A stretch of 64,000 bases of DNA, taken from positions 124,001 through 188,000 of the forward strand of contig NZ_JBNLIA010000002.1 of NCBI RefSeq assembly GCF_050122995.1. The letters are read 5' to 3'. The notes under the pieces are model-generated. The model searched no databases, had not been told where the DNA came from, and saw only the letters and a program-made list of their open reading frames with translations. How positions within the stretch are numbered: the stretch's first letter is position 1; each line of letters begins with the position of its first letter. Positions 8,409 to 17,903 of the stretch are shown in pieces. The translations under genes were made by a program, and so were the position numbers. This stretch comes from Haloparvum alkalitolerans (GTDB taxonomy: Archaea > Halobacteriota > Halobacteria > Halobacteriales > Haloferacaceae).

Positions 8409-9851
8409 ATGATCGACAGAGACGCAGTCCGCGACAGCGCGAAGTACCTCAGACAGGTCCGTCCGATCGACCCCGAGGAGCTCGCCGACTACGTCGAGGG
8501 CGGGGCTCACCCGGCCGTCGTCAAACAGACGCTCCGCGAGGAGGCGTTCGACCTCGGCCTCCGCGAGCGCGAGGACGGGACCTTCGTCCCGGTCGAGGAC
8601 GACCCCGCCCCGCTGCCGGGTTGGGGGCCCGAGGCGTTCCCCGAGGCGTACGCGTTCGGAGTCGAGGACCTGCTGATCGGCGAGTTCGGTGCGAACTGGC
8701 ACCGCGGCGACTCGGGCGGCGACCTCCGCGCGGCCGTCCGCCGGCTGAAGGAGGATTACTACTTCCAGAACGACGTGGAGTACGACCGCGTCGCCGCGCT
8801 CGGCTACGCGATCTACCACCTGCCCGACTACTACGCCGCGGTCGGCTACGTCCTCGACGACCTCGCCGAGAACGGGCTGCTCGACCGCCGGCTTCGGGTG
8901 CTCGACGTGGGCGCGGGCGTCGGCGGCCCGGCGCTCGGCCTCCACGACTACCTGCCCGACGACGCGGTCGTGGAGTACCACGCGGTCGAGCCGAGCGCCG
9001 CCGCGGACGTGCTGGAGGCGCTGCTCGACGAGGCGGACCGCAACTTCCGGCCGACGGTCCACCGCGAGACCGCGGAATCGTTCCTCGGGCTGGAGGGGAA
9101 CGATGACGACGGCCCGGCCACCGAGCCCTTCGACCTCGTCCTGTTCGGAAACGTGCTCTCGGAACTCGCGGAGCCGGTCCCGGTCGTCGAGGCGGCGCTG
9201 GACGCGCTCGCCGCGGACGGCTCGGTCGTCGCGCTCGCGCCCGCGGACCTCAACACCGCGACGGGCCTCCGCGAGATCGAGCGCGCGGTGACGCCGCCCG
9301 ACGCCGGGACGAGCGTCTACAGCCCGACGCTCCGCCTGTGGCCCGACGCGGTCCCGAGCGACCGCGGCTGGTCGTTCGACGTGCGCCCGGACCTCGAGGT
9401 CCCGCCCTTCCAGCGGCGGCTCGACGAGGCGGCCGACCGCGACCCGGGCGAGGCGCCCGGCGAGTTCGTCAACGTCGACGTGCAGTTCGCCTACTCGATC
9501 CTCCGCCCGGACGGACAGCGGCGCGTCGACGTGACCGCCAGCCCCGAGCGCCACATGCCGCTCGCGGCCGCCGACGAACACGTCACCGACCGCGTGAACG
9601 CCCTCTGGGTGAAGCTGAGCCACGACCTGAGCGACGGCGGCAACCGGCTGTTCAAGGTCGGCGACGGCTCGGAGGACCTGGAGCAGTACGCCGTCCTCAC
9701 CCGGGAGACGGAGTTGAACCGCGCGCTCCGAGAGGCGGAGTACGGCGCGGTGCTCTCCGTCGAGAACGCGCTCGTCCTCTGGAACGACGACGAGGGCGCG
9801 CACAATCACGTCGTCGACGACGAGACGGTCGTCGACCTCGTCGCGCCCTGA
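8409..9851 (+). CDS. Rsm22-like class I methyltransferase
   Basis: A 480-residue protein. The segment RVLDVGAGVGGPALGL at about residues 163-178 is a clear S-adenosylmethionine-binding motif I, and LVLFGNVLSELAEP is the post-motif II region. The arrangement fits the Rsm22 family, which is linked to small ribosomal subunit maturation. The typical Rsm22 C-terminal cysteine metal cluster is not evident: no CxxC pair is seen in the last 150 residues. A ribosomal role is therefore inferred from the family only. The 69 bases before the start contain several copies of an ATGACCCACA-like motif. Confidence 0.72.
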   Translation: MIDRDAVRDSAKYLRQVRPIDPEELADYVEGGAHPAVVKQTLREEAFDLGLREREDGTFVPVEDDPAPLPGWGPEAFPEAYAFGVEDLLIGEFGANWHRGDSGGDLRAAVRRLKEDYYFQNDVEYDRVAALGYAIYHLPDYYAAVGYVLDDLAENGLLDRRLRVLDVGAGVGGPALGLHDYLPDDAVVEYHAVEPSAAADVLEALLDEADRNFRPTVHRETAESFLGLEGNDDDGPATEPFDLVLFGNVLSELAEPVPVVEAALDALAADGSVVALAPADLNTATGLREIERAVTPPDAGTSVYSPTLRLWPDAVPSDRGWSFDVRPDLEVPPFQRRLDEAADRDPGEAPGEFVNVDVQFAYSILRPDGQRRVDVTASPERHMPLAAADEHVTDRVNALWVKLSHDLSDGGNRLFKVGDGSEDLEQYAVLTRETELNRALREAEYGAVLSVENALVLWNDDEGAHNHVVDDETVVDLVAP

Positions 9852-9927
9852 GACCGCGACGACCCGGTTTGCGACCGATCGTCGCAGGTCTGCCGCGCTG
9901 GACAGCACCACCTCGGAGCCCAGCGTC

Positions 9928-10030
9928 GCGACCGCACAGCACCCACCTCGCGACCGCACCGCACGGTACCGCGACCGCACAGCACCCACCCCGCGACCGC
10001 ACCGCACGGTACCGCGACCGCACCGCACCG
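9928..10030. repeat. 43-bp GC-rich tandem repeat in an intergenic gap
   Basis: Two near-identical 43-base units (9928-9970 and 9971-10013) and a partial third (10014-10030) fill much of the 321-base gap between the Rsm22-like gene and the M20 gene. Each unit itself contains two GCGACCGCACnGCAC half-repeats and ends in the palindrome GGTACC. No ORF with plausible coding features uses it. Function is unknown; replication slippage would be enough to make it. Confidence 0.85.
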
Positions 10031-10140
10031 CCGCGAGTTTTCAGAAAAACGGGATGTCTGACCCGGTCTGCACCGCCCACTGTCGGCGTTCAATGCGGTG
10101 TCCCTCGACGAGTTCAACCGCGCCGCCTGCCGGTGAGGGA

Positions 10141-10150
10141 ACCCTTTTGC
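10141..10150 (+). promoter_or_regulatory. TATA-like box before the M20 gene
   Basis: ACCCTTTTGC lies about 23-32 bases upstream of the ATG at 10173. It decides for this ATG over the in-frame GTG at 10158. Confidence 0.5.
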
Positions 10151-10172
10151 GCCGGCCGTGGAAGTCACGGGC

Positions 10173-11597
10173 ATGAACGTCACCGAGGAAGCCGCGGCCG
10201 CGGTCGAGTCGCGACGGGAGGAGCTGACGGCGCTCGCGAACGACATCTGGGAGCGTCCGGAACCGGCACTGGAGGAGACCTACGCAGCCGGGCGCATCGC
10301 CGGCGTGCTCCGCGACCGGGGGTTCGACGTGACCGTCGGCGCGGGCGGGCTGGAGACGGCCATCGTCGCGCGCTATGGCGACGAGGGCCCGGTCGTCGGG
10401 ACGATGGGCGAGTACGACGCGCTCCCCGGGATGTCCCAGCGCCGGGCGGCCAACCGCGACCCGGTGGAGCAGGGGGCGCCCGGCCACGGCTGCGGGCACA
10501 ACCTCTTCGGTGTCGGGAGCCTCGGCGGCGCGCTCGCGGTCGCGGACCTGATCGACGACGGCCTCGCGGGCAGCGTCGTCTACGTCGGCACGCCCGCCGA
10601 GGAGAAGGGCGGCGGGAAGACGTACCTCGTGCGCGCCGGCATCTTCGACGGCCTCGACGCGGTCGTCTCGTGGCACCCCGGCTGGTACAACGCGCCGACG
10701 AAGGGGGCGTGCCTGGCGGTGAACGGCTACGAGGTCACCTTCGAGGGCGTCTCCTCGCACGCGGCGGCCGCGCCCGAGGCCGGCCGGAGCGCGCTCGACG
10801 GCCTCCAGTTGTTCCACACCGGCGTCGAGTACATGCGCGAGCACGTGCCGGACCCGGTCCGCATCCACTACGTCGTCACGGAGGGCGGCGACGCGCCGAA
10901 CGTCGTGCCCCCCGAGGCGACCGGCGAGATCCTCGTCCGCGCGCCCGACCGCGACCTCGTCGAGTCGGTGAGCGAGCGCGTCCTCGACGCCGCCGAGGGC
11001 GCGGCGCTGATGGCCGACGTGGACGTGGACGTCACCCAGACGACGGGGCTCCACGGCGTGCAGCCGAACGAGACGCTCGGCGACGCGATCCGCGAGACGA
11101 TGGCCGACCTCGGCCCGTTCGAGGTGGATGACGCGGAGACGGCCGCCGGCCTCCGCGACTCGCTGGGCGACGTGGAGAGCGCGCTCGCGGAGCTCCCGTC
11201 GGACGCCCGAGAGAAGGCCCGCGAGGCGGACTACTTCACCGACCCGATCGACGCGACCGACGCGGGCGAGACGGGGTCGTACTCGACGGACTCCGGCGAG
11301 GTGAGTCAGGTCGTCCCGCTCGGGCGGTTCACCGCCGCGACGTGGCCGGTCGGCACGCCCGCCCACTCCTGGCAGGCGGTCGCCGCCAGCGGGACCACGG
11401 GCGTCGACGGCGCGTGCTACGCGTCGAAGGTGATCGGCGCGACGCTCGGCCGCCTGATCGCGGACGACGACCTCCGCGCGGCCGCGACCGCGGAGTTCGA
11501 GTCGCGCCGCGAGGGCCCCTACGAGCCGCCGATGCCCGAGGACGCGGACCTCTACGACCTGCTGGACGTTGAGCGTCGGCCGGTCGAGGAGGCGTGA
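10173..11597 (+). CDS. M20 family amidohydrolase (AbgB/HipO-like)
   Basis: A 474-residue zinc-dependent amidohydrolase. Metal-binding and catalytic segments are visible: GEYDALPGM, then GHGCGHNLFG, GTPAEEKGGGK with the Glu pair, and SWHPGWYN. The dimerization (lid) domain lies at about residues 185-300 with VSSHAAAAPEAGRSALDG. The overall pattern resembles p-aminobenzoyl-glutamate hydrolase subunit B, which frees p-aminobenzoate and glutamate, but the true substrate cannot be read from sequence. The start at 10173 fits a leaderless transcript. The stop codon lies inside a small tandem repeat. Confidence 0.85.
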   Translation: MNVTEEAAAAVESRREELTALANDIWERPEPALEETYAAGRIAGVLRDRGFDVTVGAGGLETAIVARYGDEGPVVGTMGEYDALPGMSQRRAANRDPVEQGAPGHGCGHNLFGVGSLGGALAVADLIDDGLAGSVVYVGTPAEEKGGGKTYLVRAGIFDGLDAVVSWHPGWYNAPTKGACLAVNGYEVTFEGVSSHAAAAPEAGRSALDGLQLFHTGVEYMREHVPDPVRIHYVVTEGGDAPNVVPPEATGEILVRAPDRDLVESVSERVLDAAEGAALMADVDVDVTQTTGLHGVQPNETLGDAIRETMADLGPFEVDDAETAAGLRDSLGDVESALAELPSDAREKAREADYFTDPIDATDAGETGSYSTDSGEVSQVVPLGRFTAATWPVGTPAHSWQAVAASGTTGVDGACYASKVIGATLGRLIADDDLRAAATAEFESRREGPYEPPMPEDADLYDLLDVERRPVEEA

Positions 11598-11647
11598 GGG
11601 AGGCGGCGTGAGGAAAGCGGCGTGAGGGAGACGGCGTGAGGGAGCGG
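11592..11647. repeat. 14-bp tandem repeat at a gene end
   Basis: Four imperfect copies of GCGTGAGGGAGGCG-like 14-base units start in the last codons of the M20 gene and continue into the gap. Each unit carries TGA in the same phase pattern, so change in copy number would not extend the protein. Confidence 0.75.
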
Positions 11648-11682
11648 CCCGGATCGGGGAACCGCCGACCGCGGAGAGACGG

Positions 11683-11690
11683 CTTTTAGA
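11683..11690 (+). promoter_or_regulatory. TATA-like box before phosphopantoate ligase
   Basis: CTTTTAGA lies 27-34 bases before the ATG at 11717 and fits a leaderless transcript. Confidence 0.45.
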
Positions 11691-11716
11691 CCCCCGCCGG
11701 CCGAGGATCGGTCGTC

Positions 11717-12508
<792 letters not shown>

Positions 12509-12605
12509 CCGATTCGCAGCCGGGCCGTTCTCGAACCCGTCCCGACACGGTCCGAACGCGCGGGCACGAGTCGCGTTTCGGCACCGCCGACCGGGACGAC
12601 CGGCC

Positions 12606-12613
12606 GGTTTAAC
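12606..12613 (+). promoter_or_regulatory. TATA-like box before the universal stress protein gene
   Basis: GTTTAACG ends 24 bases before the ATG at 12637, consistent with leaderless transcription. Confidence 0.45.
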
Positions 12614-12636
12614 GTCTCACCGGCCGTAGCTGTCGC

Positions 12637-13056
12637 ATGATCTCGCGGATCCTCGTTCCGATGGACGACTCGGAGATGGCGAAACAGGCGCTCGAGTACG
12701 CCCTCGAGAACCACCCCGACGCCGACATCACCGTCCTGCACGTCGCGGGCACCCCATCCCGATGGGGCGGAGCCGCCACGTCGCTCGCCCTCGAAGACGA
12801 CGTCGAGGCGGGCGCGGAGGACCGCGCGGAGGACGTGTTCGACGACGCCCGCGACCTCGCCGCCGAGTACGGGAGACAGATAACCACCGAGGTACAGGTC
12901 GGGCATCCGGCCCGGGTCATTTTGAACGCCGTGGAGGAGTACGACGCGGTCGTGATCGGGAGCCACGGCGGATCGCTGGTCGATCGTCTGATCGTCGGGA
13001 ACGTCGCCAAGCAGGTGGTCCACAACTCGCCCGTCTCGGTGATCGTCGCTCGGTGA
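12637..13056 (+). CDS. Universal stress protein (UspA family)
   Basis: A 139-residue single-domain Usp. The N-terminus ISRILVPMDDSEMAKQALEYAL is typical. The C-terminal VVIGSHGGSLVDRLIVGNVAKQVVHNSPVSVIVAR carries the G-2x-G-9x-G ATP-binding pattern, except that the usual Ser/Thr after the last Gly is Asn. Nucleotide binding is therefore likely but not certain. No partner gene is adjacent on the same strand. Confidence 0.9.
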   Translation: MISRILVPMDDSEMAKQALEYALENHPDADITVLHVAGTPSRWGGAATSLALEDDVEAGAEDRAEDVFDDARDLAAEYGRQITTEVQVGHPARVILNAVEEYDAVVIGSHGGSLVDRLIVGNVAKQVVHNSPVSVIVAR

Positions 13057-13113
13057 TCGTCGCCCGGAGATCCGCCGTTCGCTGATTGTCGTTCGATGAG
13101 CCTCGCTTGGTGA

Positions 13114-14274
13114 TTACCGCTCCCCCAGCGCCCGCTCGATCCGGTCGAACCCCTCCCGCAGTCGCTCCGCGGAGTTGGCGAACGAGAGGCGGAGCTTCCC
13201 CCGTCCGGTCTCGCCGAAGCCGCTCCCGGGCGCGAGGACGACGCCGTGGTCCTCCAGCAGCGTCCGCGCGAACGCCATGTCGTCCTCGACGCCCGCGGGG
13301 TCCAGAAACGCGTAGAAGGCGCCCTCCGGCCGCGGCGCGGAGAGGCCGTCGATGGCGTCGATGCGCTCGACAACGAGGTCGCGACGACGCTCGAAGGCGC
13401 GCCGCATCTCGCGGACGGGCTCCTGCGGCCCGGTGAGCGCGGCGATCGCGGCGTGCTGGGCGACGCTCGACGCGCACGCCGTGGTCGACTCGCGGACCTT
13501 CGTCGCCTCGTCGAGGACGTGAGGGTCGCCCGCCAGCCAGCCGAGCCGCCAGCCCGTCATGGCGTACGTCTTCGAGCAGGAGCCGACCGTCAGCACGTGG
13601 TCGGGATGGCCCGTCTCCGCGGCGATCCCGCGCGCGTCGCCGTCGTAGGTCAGCCCGAGGTACACCTCGTCGGCGATCACGTACGCGCCGCAGTCGGCCG
13701 CGGCCTCCACGACCGCGCGGCACTCCTCGGGGTCGAAGACGCGGCCGGTGGGGTTCGAGGGCGTCGTCAGCACGACCGCGCCCGTCTCCGGGCCCAACTC
13801 CTCGATCACGCGGTCGGCGTCGAGGTCGTACCCCGTCTCGGCGGGCATCGGAACCTCGACGAAGTCGGCGTCCGCGAGCGCGGCCTGCGTCTCGTAGTTG
13901 GGCCACGTCGGTCCCGGTACGACCAACTCCTCGCCCGGCCCGACCGTGGACAGGACCGCGAGCAGCAGCGCCTCCATCCCGCCGACGGTGACGAGCACCT
14001 CGTCGGCGCCGTGCCGGACGCCGTACTCCCGGGCGAGCGTGTCGCTTATCGCCTCCCGACACGCCGGGAGGCCCGCGTTGGAGGTGTAGTGAGTCGCGCC
14101 CGCGCGAGCCGCGTCGGCGGCGGCGTCGATGACGTGTTCGGGGGTGTCGAAGTCCGGTTCGCCGACCTCCAGCCGGACGAGGTCGCGCTCCGGTGGTTGC
14201 GCCTCCGCGAGGTCGAACATCGTGCGGATCCGCGACCGCTTCGCGCGGCGGACGCGCTCCGTCGGAGTGTGCAT
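13114..14274 (-). CDS. Class I/II pyridoxal-phosphate aminotransferase
   Basis: A 386-residue fold-type I aminotransferase. The PLP lysine is in VGSCSKTYAMTGWRLGW at about residues 232-248. TTPSNPTGRVFDPEE, YVIADEVYLGLTY and the C-terminal LRLSFANS, with the substrate-binding Arg, are also present. It resembles aspartate/aromatic aminotransferases; the amino acid used is not decidable from sequence. A minus-strand TATA-like box (14300-14309) lies about 28 bases before the ATG, fixing the start at MHTPTERV rather than upstream in-frame sequence. Confidence 0.92.
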   Translation of the reverse strand: MHTPTERVRRAKRSRIRTMFDLAEAQPPERDLVRLEVGEPDFDTPEHVIDAAADAARAGATHYTSNAGLPACREAISDTLAREYGVRHGADEVLVTVGGMEALLLAVLSTVGPGEELVVPGPTWPNYETQAALADADFVEVPMPAETGYDLDADRVIEELGPETGAVVLTTPSNPTGRVFDPEECRAVVEAAADCGAYVIADEVYLGLTYDGDARGIAAETGHPDHVLTVGSCSKTYAMTGWRLGWLAGDPHVLDEATKVRESTTACASSVAQHAAIAALTGPQEPVREMRRAFERRRDLVVERIDAIDGLSAPRPEGAFYAFLDPAGVEDDMAFARTLLEDHGVVLAPGSGFGETGRGKLRLSFANSAERLREGFDRIERALGER

Positions 14275-14395
14275 ACCCGTCCCACCGCGCGAGTCAGCAA
14301 AAAGGGGTCGGGAGCCGGCGATGTGGGACGCCACGGGAGGGTACGCCGTCGGGTTTCGCTCGGCGCGCGACGTTCCGCGCGCCGCCTTTCGCGCG

Positions 14396-15502
14396 CTACT
14401 CCCCCACGCCGGGAGCCGACGCGCGGTCCGCGTCCTCGATCCCGGCCGGCGGGCCACCGCCGAACCGGTCGCGGTCGTGCGGGGCCGCGAACTCCAGGTC
14501 CGGGCCGCGGGCGACGATGCGCGTGGGCGTCACGTCGGGGTGGGTGGTGTAGTAGTGCTCCTTGATGTGGTCGAGGTTCACGGTCTCGGCCACGTCCGCG
14601 GTCGTGTAGAGGTCGCGCAGGTACGGCCAGAGGTGGTCGTACTCGTGAATCTGTTGCACGTTGCACATGAAGTGCGTGTGGTAGACGTGGTCGAAGCGGA
14701 TCAGCGTGGTGAACATGCAGAGATCCGCCTCGGTGAGGGTGTCCCCGACGAGGTAGCGGCGCTCGCCGAGTTCCTCGTTCCAGCGGTCCAGGGCGCCGAA
14801 CAGTTCGTCGATCGCCTCGTCGTAGGCCGACTGCGACTCCGCGAATCCGGCGCGGTAGACGCCGTTGTTGATCGGCTCGTAGATGTCGGTGATGGCCTCG
14901 TCGACGCGGGCGACGCCCTCGGGGTCGAAGCGGCCGTCCGCGACGCGGTCCGAGGCGTCTGCGTCCTCGGCCTCCGGGAGGAGGGTCGCGTCGTTGCCGA
15001 CGTCCGTCCCGGCGAAGGCGGTGTCGAGCATCCGGAGGATCTCTCGGGACTCGTTGTTGACGATGGTGTCCTCCTTCTTGTCCCACAGCACCGGAACGGT
15101 GACGCGACAGGTTGCGTCCGGGTCCGCCTTCACGTACAGCTCGCGCAGGTAGTCGGCGCCGTGGAGGTGGTCCGGCGTACAGCCCGCCTTCTCGGGGGTG
15201 AACTGCCAGCCGTCCTCGCCGCGCCACGGGTCCACGACGGAGACCGAGATGGCGTCCTCCAGCCCGAGCAGCGACCGCGCGAGGAGGGCCCGGTGGGCCC
15301 ACGGACAGGCGTAGGAGACGTAGAGGTGGTACCGGCCCGCCTCGGGCTGGAAGCGCTCGTCCGGCTCCGCGTCGACGCCCCCCGGGATCGCCGACCCCGC
15401 GAGCCAGTTTCTGAAGGTGGTCTCGCCGCGCTGGAACGCACCCTCCTCGTCGGTCGCCTCGTAGGTCTCCGTCCGCCACTCGCCGTTCACGAGCTGGTTC
15501 AT
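14396..15502 (-). CDS. Glutathione S-transferase family protein, glutathionyl-hydroquinone reductase-like
   Basis: A 368-residue Xi-class GST-like protein (YqjG/ECM4 family). The thioredoxin-fold catalytic Cys is in YVSYACPWAHRALL at about residues 58-71. VPVLWDKKEDTIVNNESREILRML, the substrate-contact loop, and a helical C-terminal domain with TLTEADLCMFTTLIRFDHVYHTHF follow. Haloarchaea usually use gamma-glutamylcysteine instead of glutathione, so the thiol cofactor is probably different (inference). A TATA-like GGTTAACC (15526-15533) lies about 27 bases upstream, supporting MNQLVNGEW as the start. Confidence 0.9.
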   Translation of the reverse strand: MNQLVNGEWRTETYEATDEEGAFQRGETTFRNWLAGSAIPGGVDAEPDERFQPEAGRYHLYVSYACPWAHRALLARSLLGLEDAISVSVVDPWRGEDGWQFTPEKAGCTPDHLHGADYLRELYVKADPDATCRVTVPVLWDKKEDTIVNNESREILRMLDTAFAGTDVGNDATLLPEAEDADASDRVADGRFDPEGVARVDEAITDIYEPINNGVYRAGFAESQSAYDEAIDELFGALDRWNEELGERRYLVGDTLTEADLCMFTTLIRFDHVYHTHFMCNVQQIHEYDHLWPYLRDLYTTADVAETVNLDHIKEHYYTTHPDVTPTRIVARGPDLEFAAPHDRDRFGGGPPAGIEDADRASAPGVGE

Positions 15503-15605
15503 GTCTCGAGGATGGGGCGCCGCGGGGTTAACCGTTCGGCGAGGACGAGGATACCGGGTGACGCGGGTGTCACCGGCCCGTACGCCCGTTTCGATCCGGG
15601 GGTGC

Positions 15606-15690
15606 GGCCGGCACGCCGCCGACACACGGCCGGCACGCCGCCGACACACGGCCGACACGCCGCCGGCACGCGGCCGGCGAGCGGCCGGCA
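15606..15690. repeat. 22-bp GC-rich tandem repeat between divergent genes
   Basis: Two perfect 22-base units (15606-15627, 15628-15649) and decaying copies to about 15690 are built from GGCCGGC and CGCCGACACAC. They occupy the 322-base gap between the GST-like gene (minus) and the gene at 15825 (plus), upstream of both. No protein explains the repeat. A regulatory role is possible but unsupported. Confidence 0.8.
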
Positions 15691-15740
15691 ACATTCCCGA
15701 GACCCGGTGCGTTTATGCGGGAGAAGGCCCCAGCGGAGGT

Positions 15741-15779
15741 ATGGCCGCACAGGCGATTGGTCGCGTTCCGCGACGGTAA
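15741..15779 (+). CDS. Possible 12-residue leader ORF upstream of the gene at 15825
   Basis: An ATG at 15741 opens a 12-codon ORF (MAAQAIGRVPRR, then stop) that ends 45 bases before the next gene. A TATA-like GTTTATGCG lies about 27 bases before this ATG, the spacing expected for leaderless translation. It could be an upstream ORF or a short peptide; equally, the transcript may start here by chance. No homology can be judged at this length. Confidence 0.25.
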   Translation: MAAQAIGRVPRR

Positions 15780-15824
15780 CCGCACGACCACCGAGAGCCG
15801 ATCCGCCGGCGGCAGTGATTCTCG

Positions 15825-16631
15825 ATGTTGACAGAGACCGACGAGCACGCAGTGGCGCGTACCGGACTGGACGCGGCGGCGCTCAAGCCCGCCGAGTGCG
15901 ACGTGTCGCGGGGGGCCGACCTCCCCGTCGACGCCGTCGCCATCGACTACGAGGGACGCGAGCACGTCCCGGAGCCGGACACCCTCGCCGCCCTCGCCGA
16001 GAACAAGCAGGTGTACCTCACCACGCCGGTCCGCGCCGACGGGTACGATCCCCTCGGCGACGACTCGCTGCTCGCCGACCTGCCGGAGGGCGTCCGCCGC
16101 GTCCTCGTGGCCGGCCACGGCGCCTATCTCTCCGAGGAGGAGGCGGAGCGAGCGGTCGCCCCCCGGATCGGCGCCGCCCGCGAGACGGCGCCCGACGCGT
16201 GGGTCGGCACCGAGGGCGTCGAGCGGCTGGCGATGGCCGCGGGCGGGACGCAGTACGAACTGCTCTCCCGGTCCACGGCGCGGGACCTCCGCGCGCTCCG
16301 CGCGACGGGGTTCGACGGCGAGGTCGCCGTCTACGCGCCCACCGTCCTCACGGACGACACCGACGAGGCGCTCGACGCGGTCGGCGCCTACGCCGCCCGA
16401 CGCCGGCCCGTCGCCCGCGCGCTCCCCGACGGCGCCGCCACGGACGCCGCGGCGACCGACCGCGCCCGCGAGGTGCTCTCGGCGGCGGTCCACGACTTCG
16501 CCCTCGTCGGCAACCCCGACGCGGTGCGCGAGCGCGTCGACGCCCTCCGCGAGGCCGGGGCGGACCGCGTCGTCGGCTACCCCGCCCGCGGCGTCGACGA
16601 CTTCCTCCGTCCCGCCGACCGTTCCTTATAA
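15825..16631 (+). CDS. Conserved haloarchaeal protein, LLM/luciferase-like C-terminus
   Basis: A 268-residue soluble acidic protein without a secure function. The C-terminal segment VGNPDAVRERVDALREAGADRVVGYPARG resembles the end of luciferase-like (LLM) flavin/F420 oxidoreductases, where GTPEEVRERL-type segments recur. An alternating beta-strand/helix layout (VAIDYEG, VYLTTPVR, RVLVAGHG, WVGTEGV, VAVYAPTV) suggests a TIM-barrel. It lacks an obvious cofactor motif. The next gene's TATA box overlaps its stop codon, so the two genes are closely packed but may be transcribed separately. Confidence 0.55.
   Translation: MLTETDEHAVARTGLDAAALKPAECDVSRGADLPVDAVAIDYEGREHVPEPDTLAALAENKQVYLTTPVRADGYDPLGDDSLLADLPEGVRRVLVAGHGAYLSEEEAERAVAPRIGAARETAPDAWVGTEGVERLAMAAGGTQYELLSRSTARDLRALRATGFDGEVAVYAPTVLTDDTDEALDAVGAYAARRRPVARALPDGAATDAAATDRAREVLSAAVHDFALVGNPDAVRERVDALREAGADRVVGYPARGVDDFLRPADRSL
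16624..16631 (+). promoter_or_regulatory. TATA-like box before the FAD oxidoreductase
   Basis: CCTTATAA overlaps the end and stop of the upstream gene and lies 25-32 bases before the ATG at 16656. It is one of the clearest TATA elements in the window. Confidence 0.6.
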
Positions 16632-16655
16632 GCACGGGGCGACGAAGCGTCGTGT

Positions 16656-17867
16656 ATGCCCCCGCACGTCGCCGTGGTCGGCGGCGGCGCCGTCGGCGTC
16701 ACGACCGCCGGCGACCTCGCCGCCCGCGGCGCGGCCGTCACCCTGTTCGAGCGCGAAACGGTCGCCAGCGGCAGCTCCGGCCGCGCCGCGGGCGTGCTGT
16801 ACGACGCCTACGCCGAGGACGTGGACGCCCGCCTCGCCGCGCGGTCGATGGACCGGTTCCGCGACCTCGCCGGACCCGGACCGGAGGGGTTCGCGTTCAC
16901 GGAGCGCCCGTACGTCATCGCCGTTCGCGAGGGCGACGAGACCGCCGAGGCGCTGCCCGCCACGGTCGAGCGCATGCGCGCCCACGGCCGCGCGGTGTCG
17001 CTCGTGGCCCCCGAGGAGCTCGCGGACGCGTTCCCGCTGAAGACGGACGACCTCGCCGCGGCCGCCGTCGCGGAGAACGCCGGCTACGTCGACCCCGCCG
17101 CCTACACCGAGGCGATGGCCGCCCGCGCCCGCGAACTCGGCGTCGAGATCAGGGAGGAGACGCCGGTCGCGCTCCCCGCGGACGGGTTTTCCGAAACGGC
17201 GGACGCGCCCGCGGTGCTGATCAACACCGATGCCGCTCCCGACGCCGACCCGAACCGCGAGCGCTTCGACGCGGTGGTCGTCGCGGCCGGCGCGCACACG
17301 AAGCGCCTGTTCGCGGCCGCGGACCGGCCGCTGGCGGTCAAGCCCTACCGCGTGCAGGCGCTGACGAGCGCGGCGCCCTACGAGGGGCCGATGGTGTACG
17401 ACGCGACCGCGGGCGTCTACTTCCGGCCGCATCCGACCGGCCTGCTCGGCGGCGACGGGACGGAGCCGGTGGAGGCGGACCCGGAAGCGTACGACCCGAC
17501 CGCCGACGACTGGTTCGTCGGGAACGTCTCGACCGCGCTCCGGGAGCGCGCGGAGTACGCGACCGAACCGGAACGCGCGTGGGCCGGCCTCTGCACCGCG
17601 ACGCCGGACGGCGACCCGCTGCTCGGCGAGGTCGAGCCGGGGCTGTTCGTCGGCGCGGGGTGGCAGGGCCACGGGTTCATGCGCGCGCCGGCCCACGCGG
17701 AAGCGCTCGCGGAGATGGCGATAGAGCGCGCGGAGCGGGGACTGCCGAGTTCGGCCGCCGACGCGGAGGACCCCCTCGACGCCGCCATCGGCCCCTTCGA
17801 CCCGACGCGATTCTCCGGCGCGGAGGAGTTCGAGATCGCCGAGGGAATGGCGGTCGAGAACCGCTGA
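16656..17867 (+). CDS. FAD-dependent oxidoreductase (DAO family)
   Basis: A 403-residue D-amino acid oxidase/glycine oxidase-type flavoprotein. The N-terminal Rossmann motif is VAVVGGGAVGVTTAGDLAARGAAVTLFE at residues 4-31, followed by the SSGRAAGVLYD isoalloxazine loop. The mid-domain FDAVVVAAGAHTKRLF and the C-terminal LCTATPDGDPLLGEVEPGLFVGAGWQGHGFMRAPAHAEALAEM are typical of the DAO family. The substrate could be an amino acid, sarcosine or a similar amine. It is convergent with the Rieske gene, with only 36 bases between the stops. Confidence 0.85.
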   Translation: MPPHVAVVGGGAVGVTTAGDLAARGAAVTLFERETVASGSSGRAAGVLYDAYAEDVDARLAARSMDRFRDLAGPGPEGFAFTERPYVIAVREGDETAEALPATVERMRAHGRAVSLVAPEELADAFPLKTDDLAAAAVAENAGYVDPAAYTEAMAARARELGVEIREETPVALPADGFSETADAPAVLINTDAAPDADPNRERFDAVVVAAGAHTKRLFAAADRPLAVKPYRVQALTSAAPYEGPMVYDATAGVYFRPHPTGLLGGDGTEPVEADPEAYDPTADDWFVGNVSTALRERAEYATEPERAWAGLCTATPDGDPLLGEVEPGLFVGAGWQGHGFMRAPAHAEALAEMAIERAERGLPSSAADAEDPLDAAIGPFDPTRFSGAEEFEIAEGMAVENR

Positions 17868-17903
17868 GACGGAGGTGCCGAAAAATCGGGCGCCGGCCGC
17901 GAG

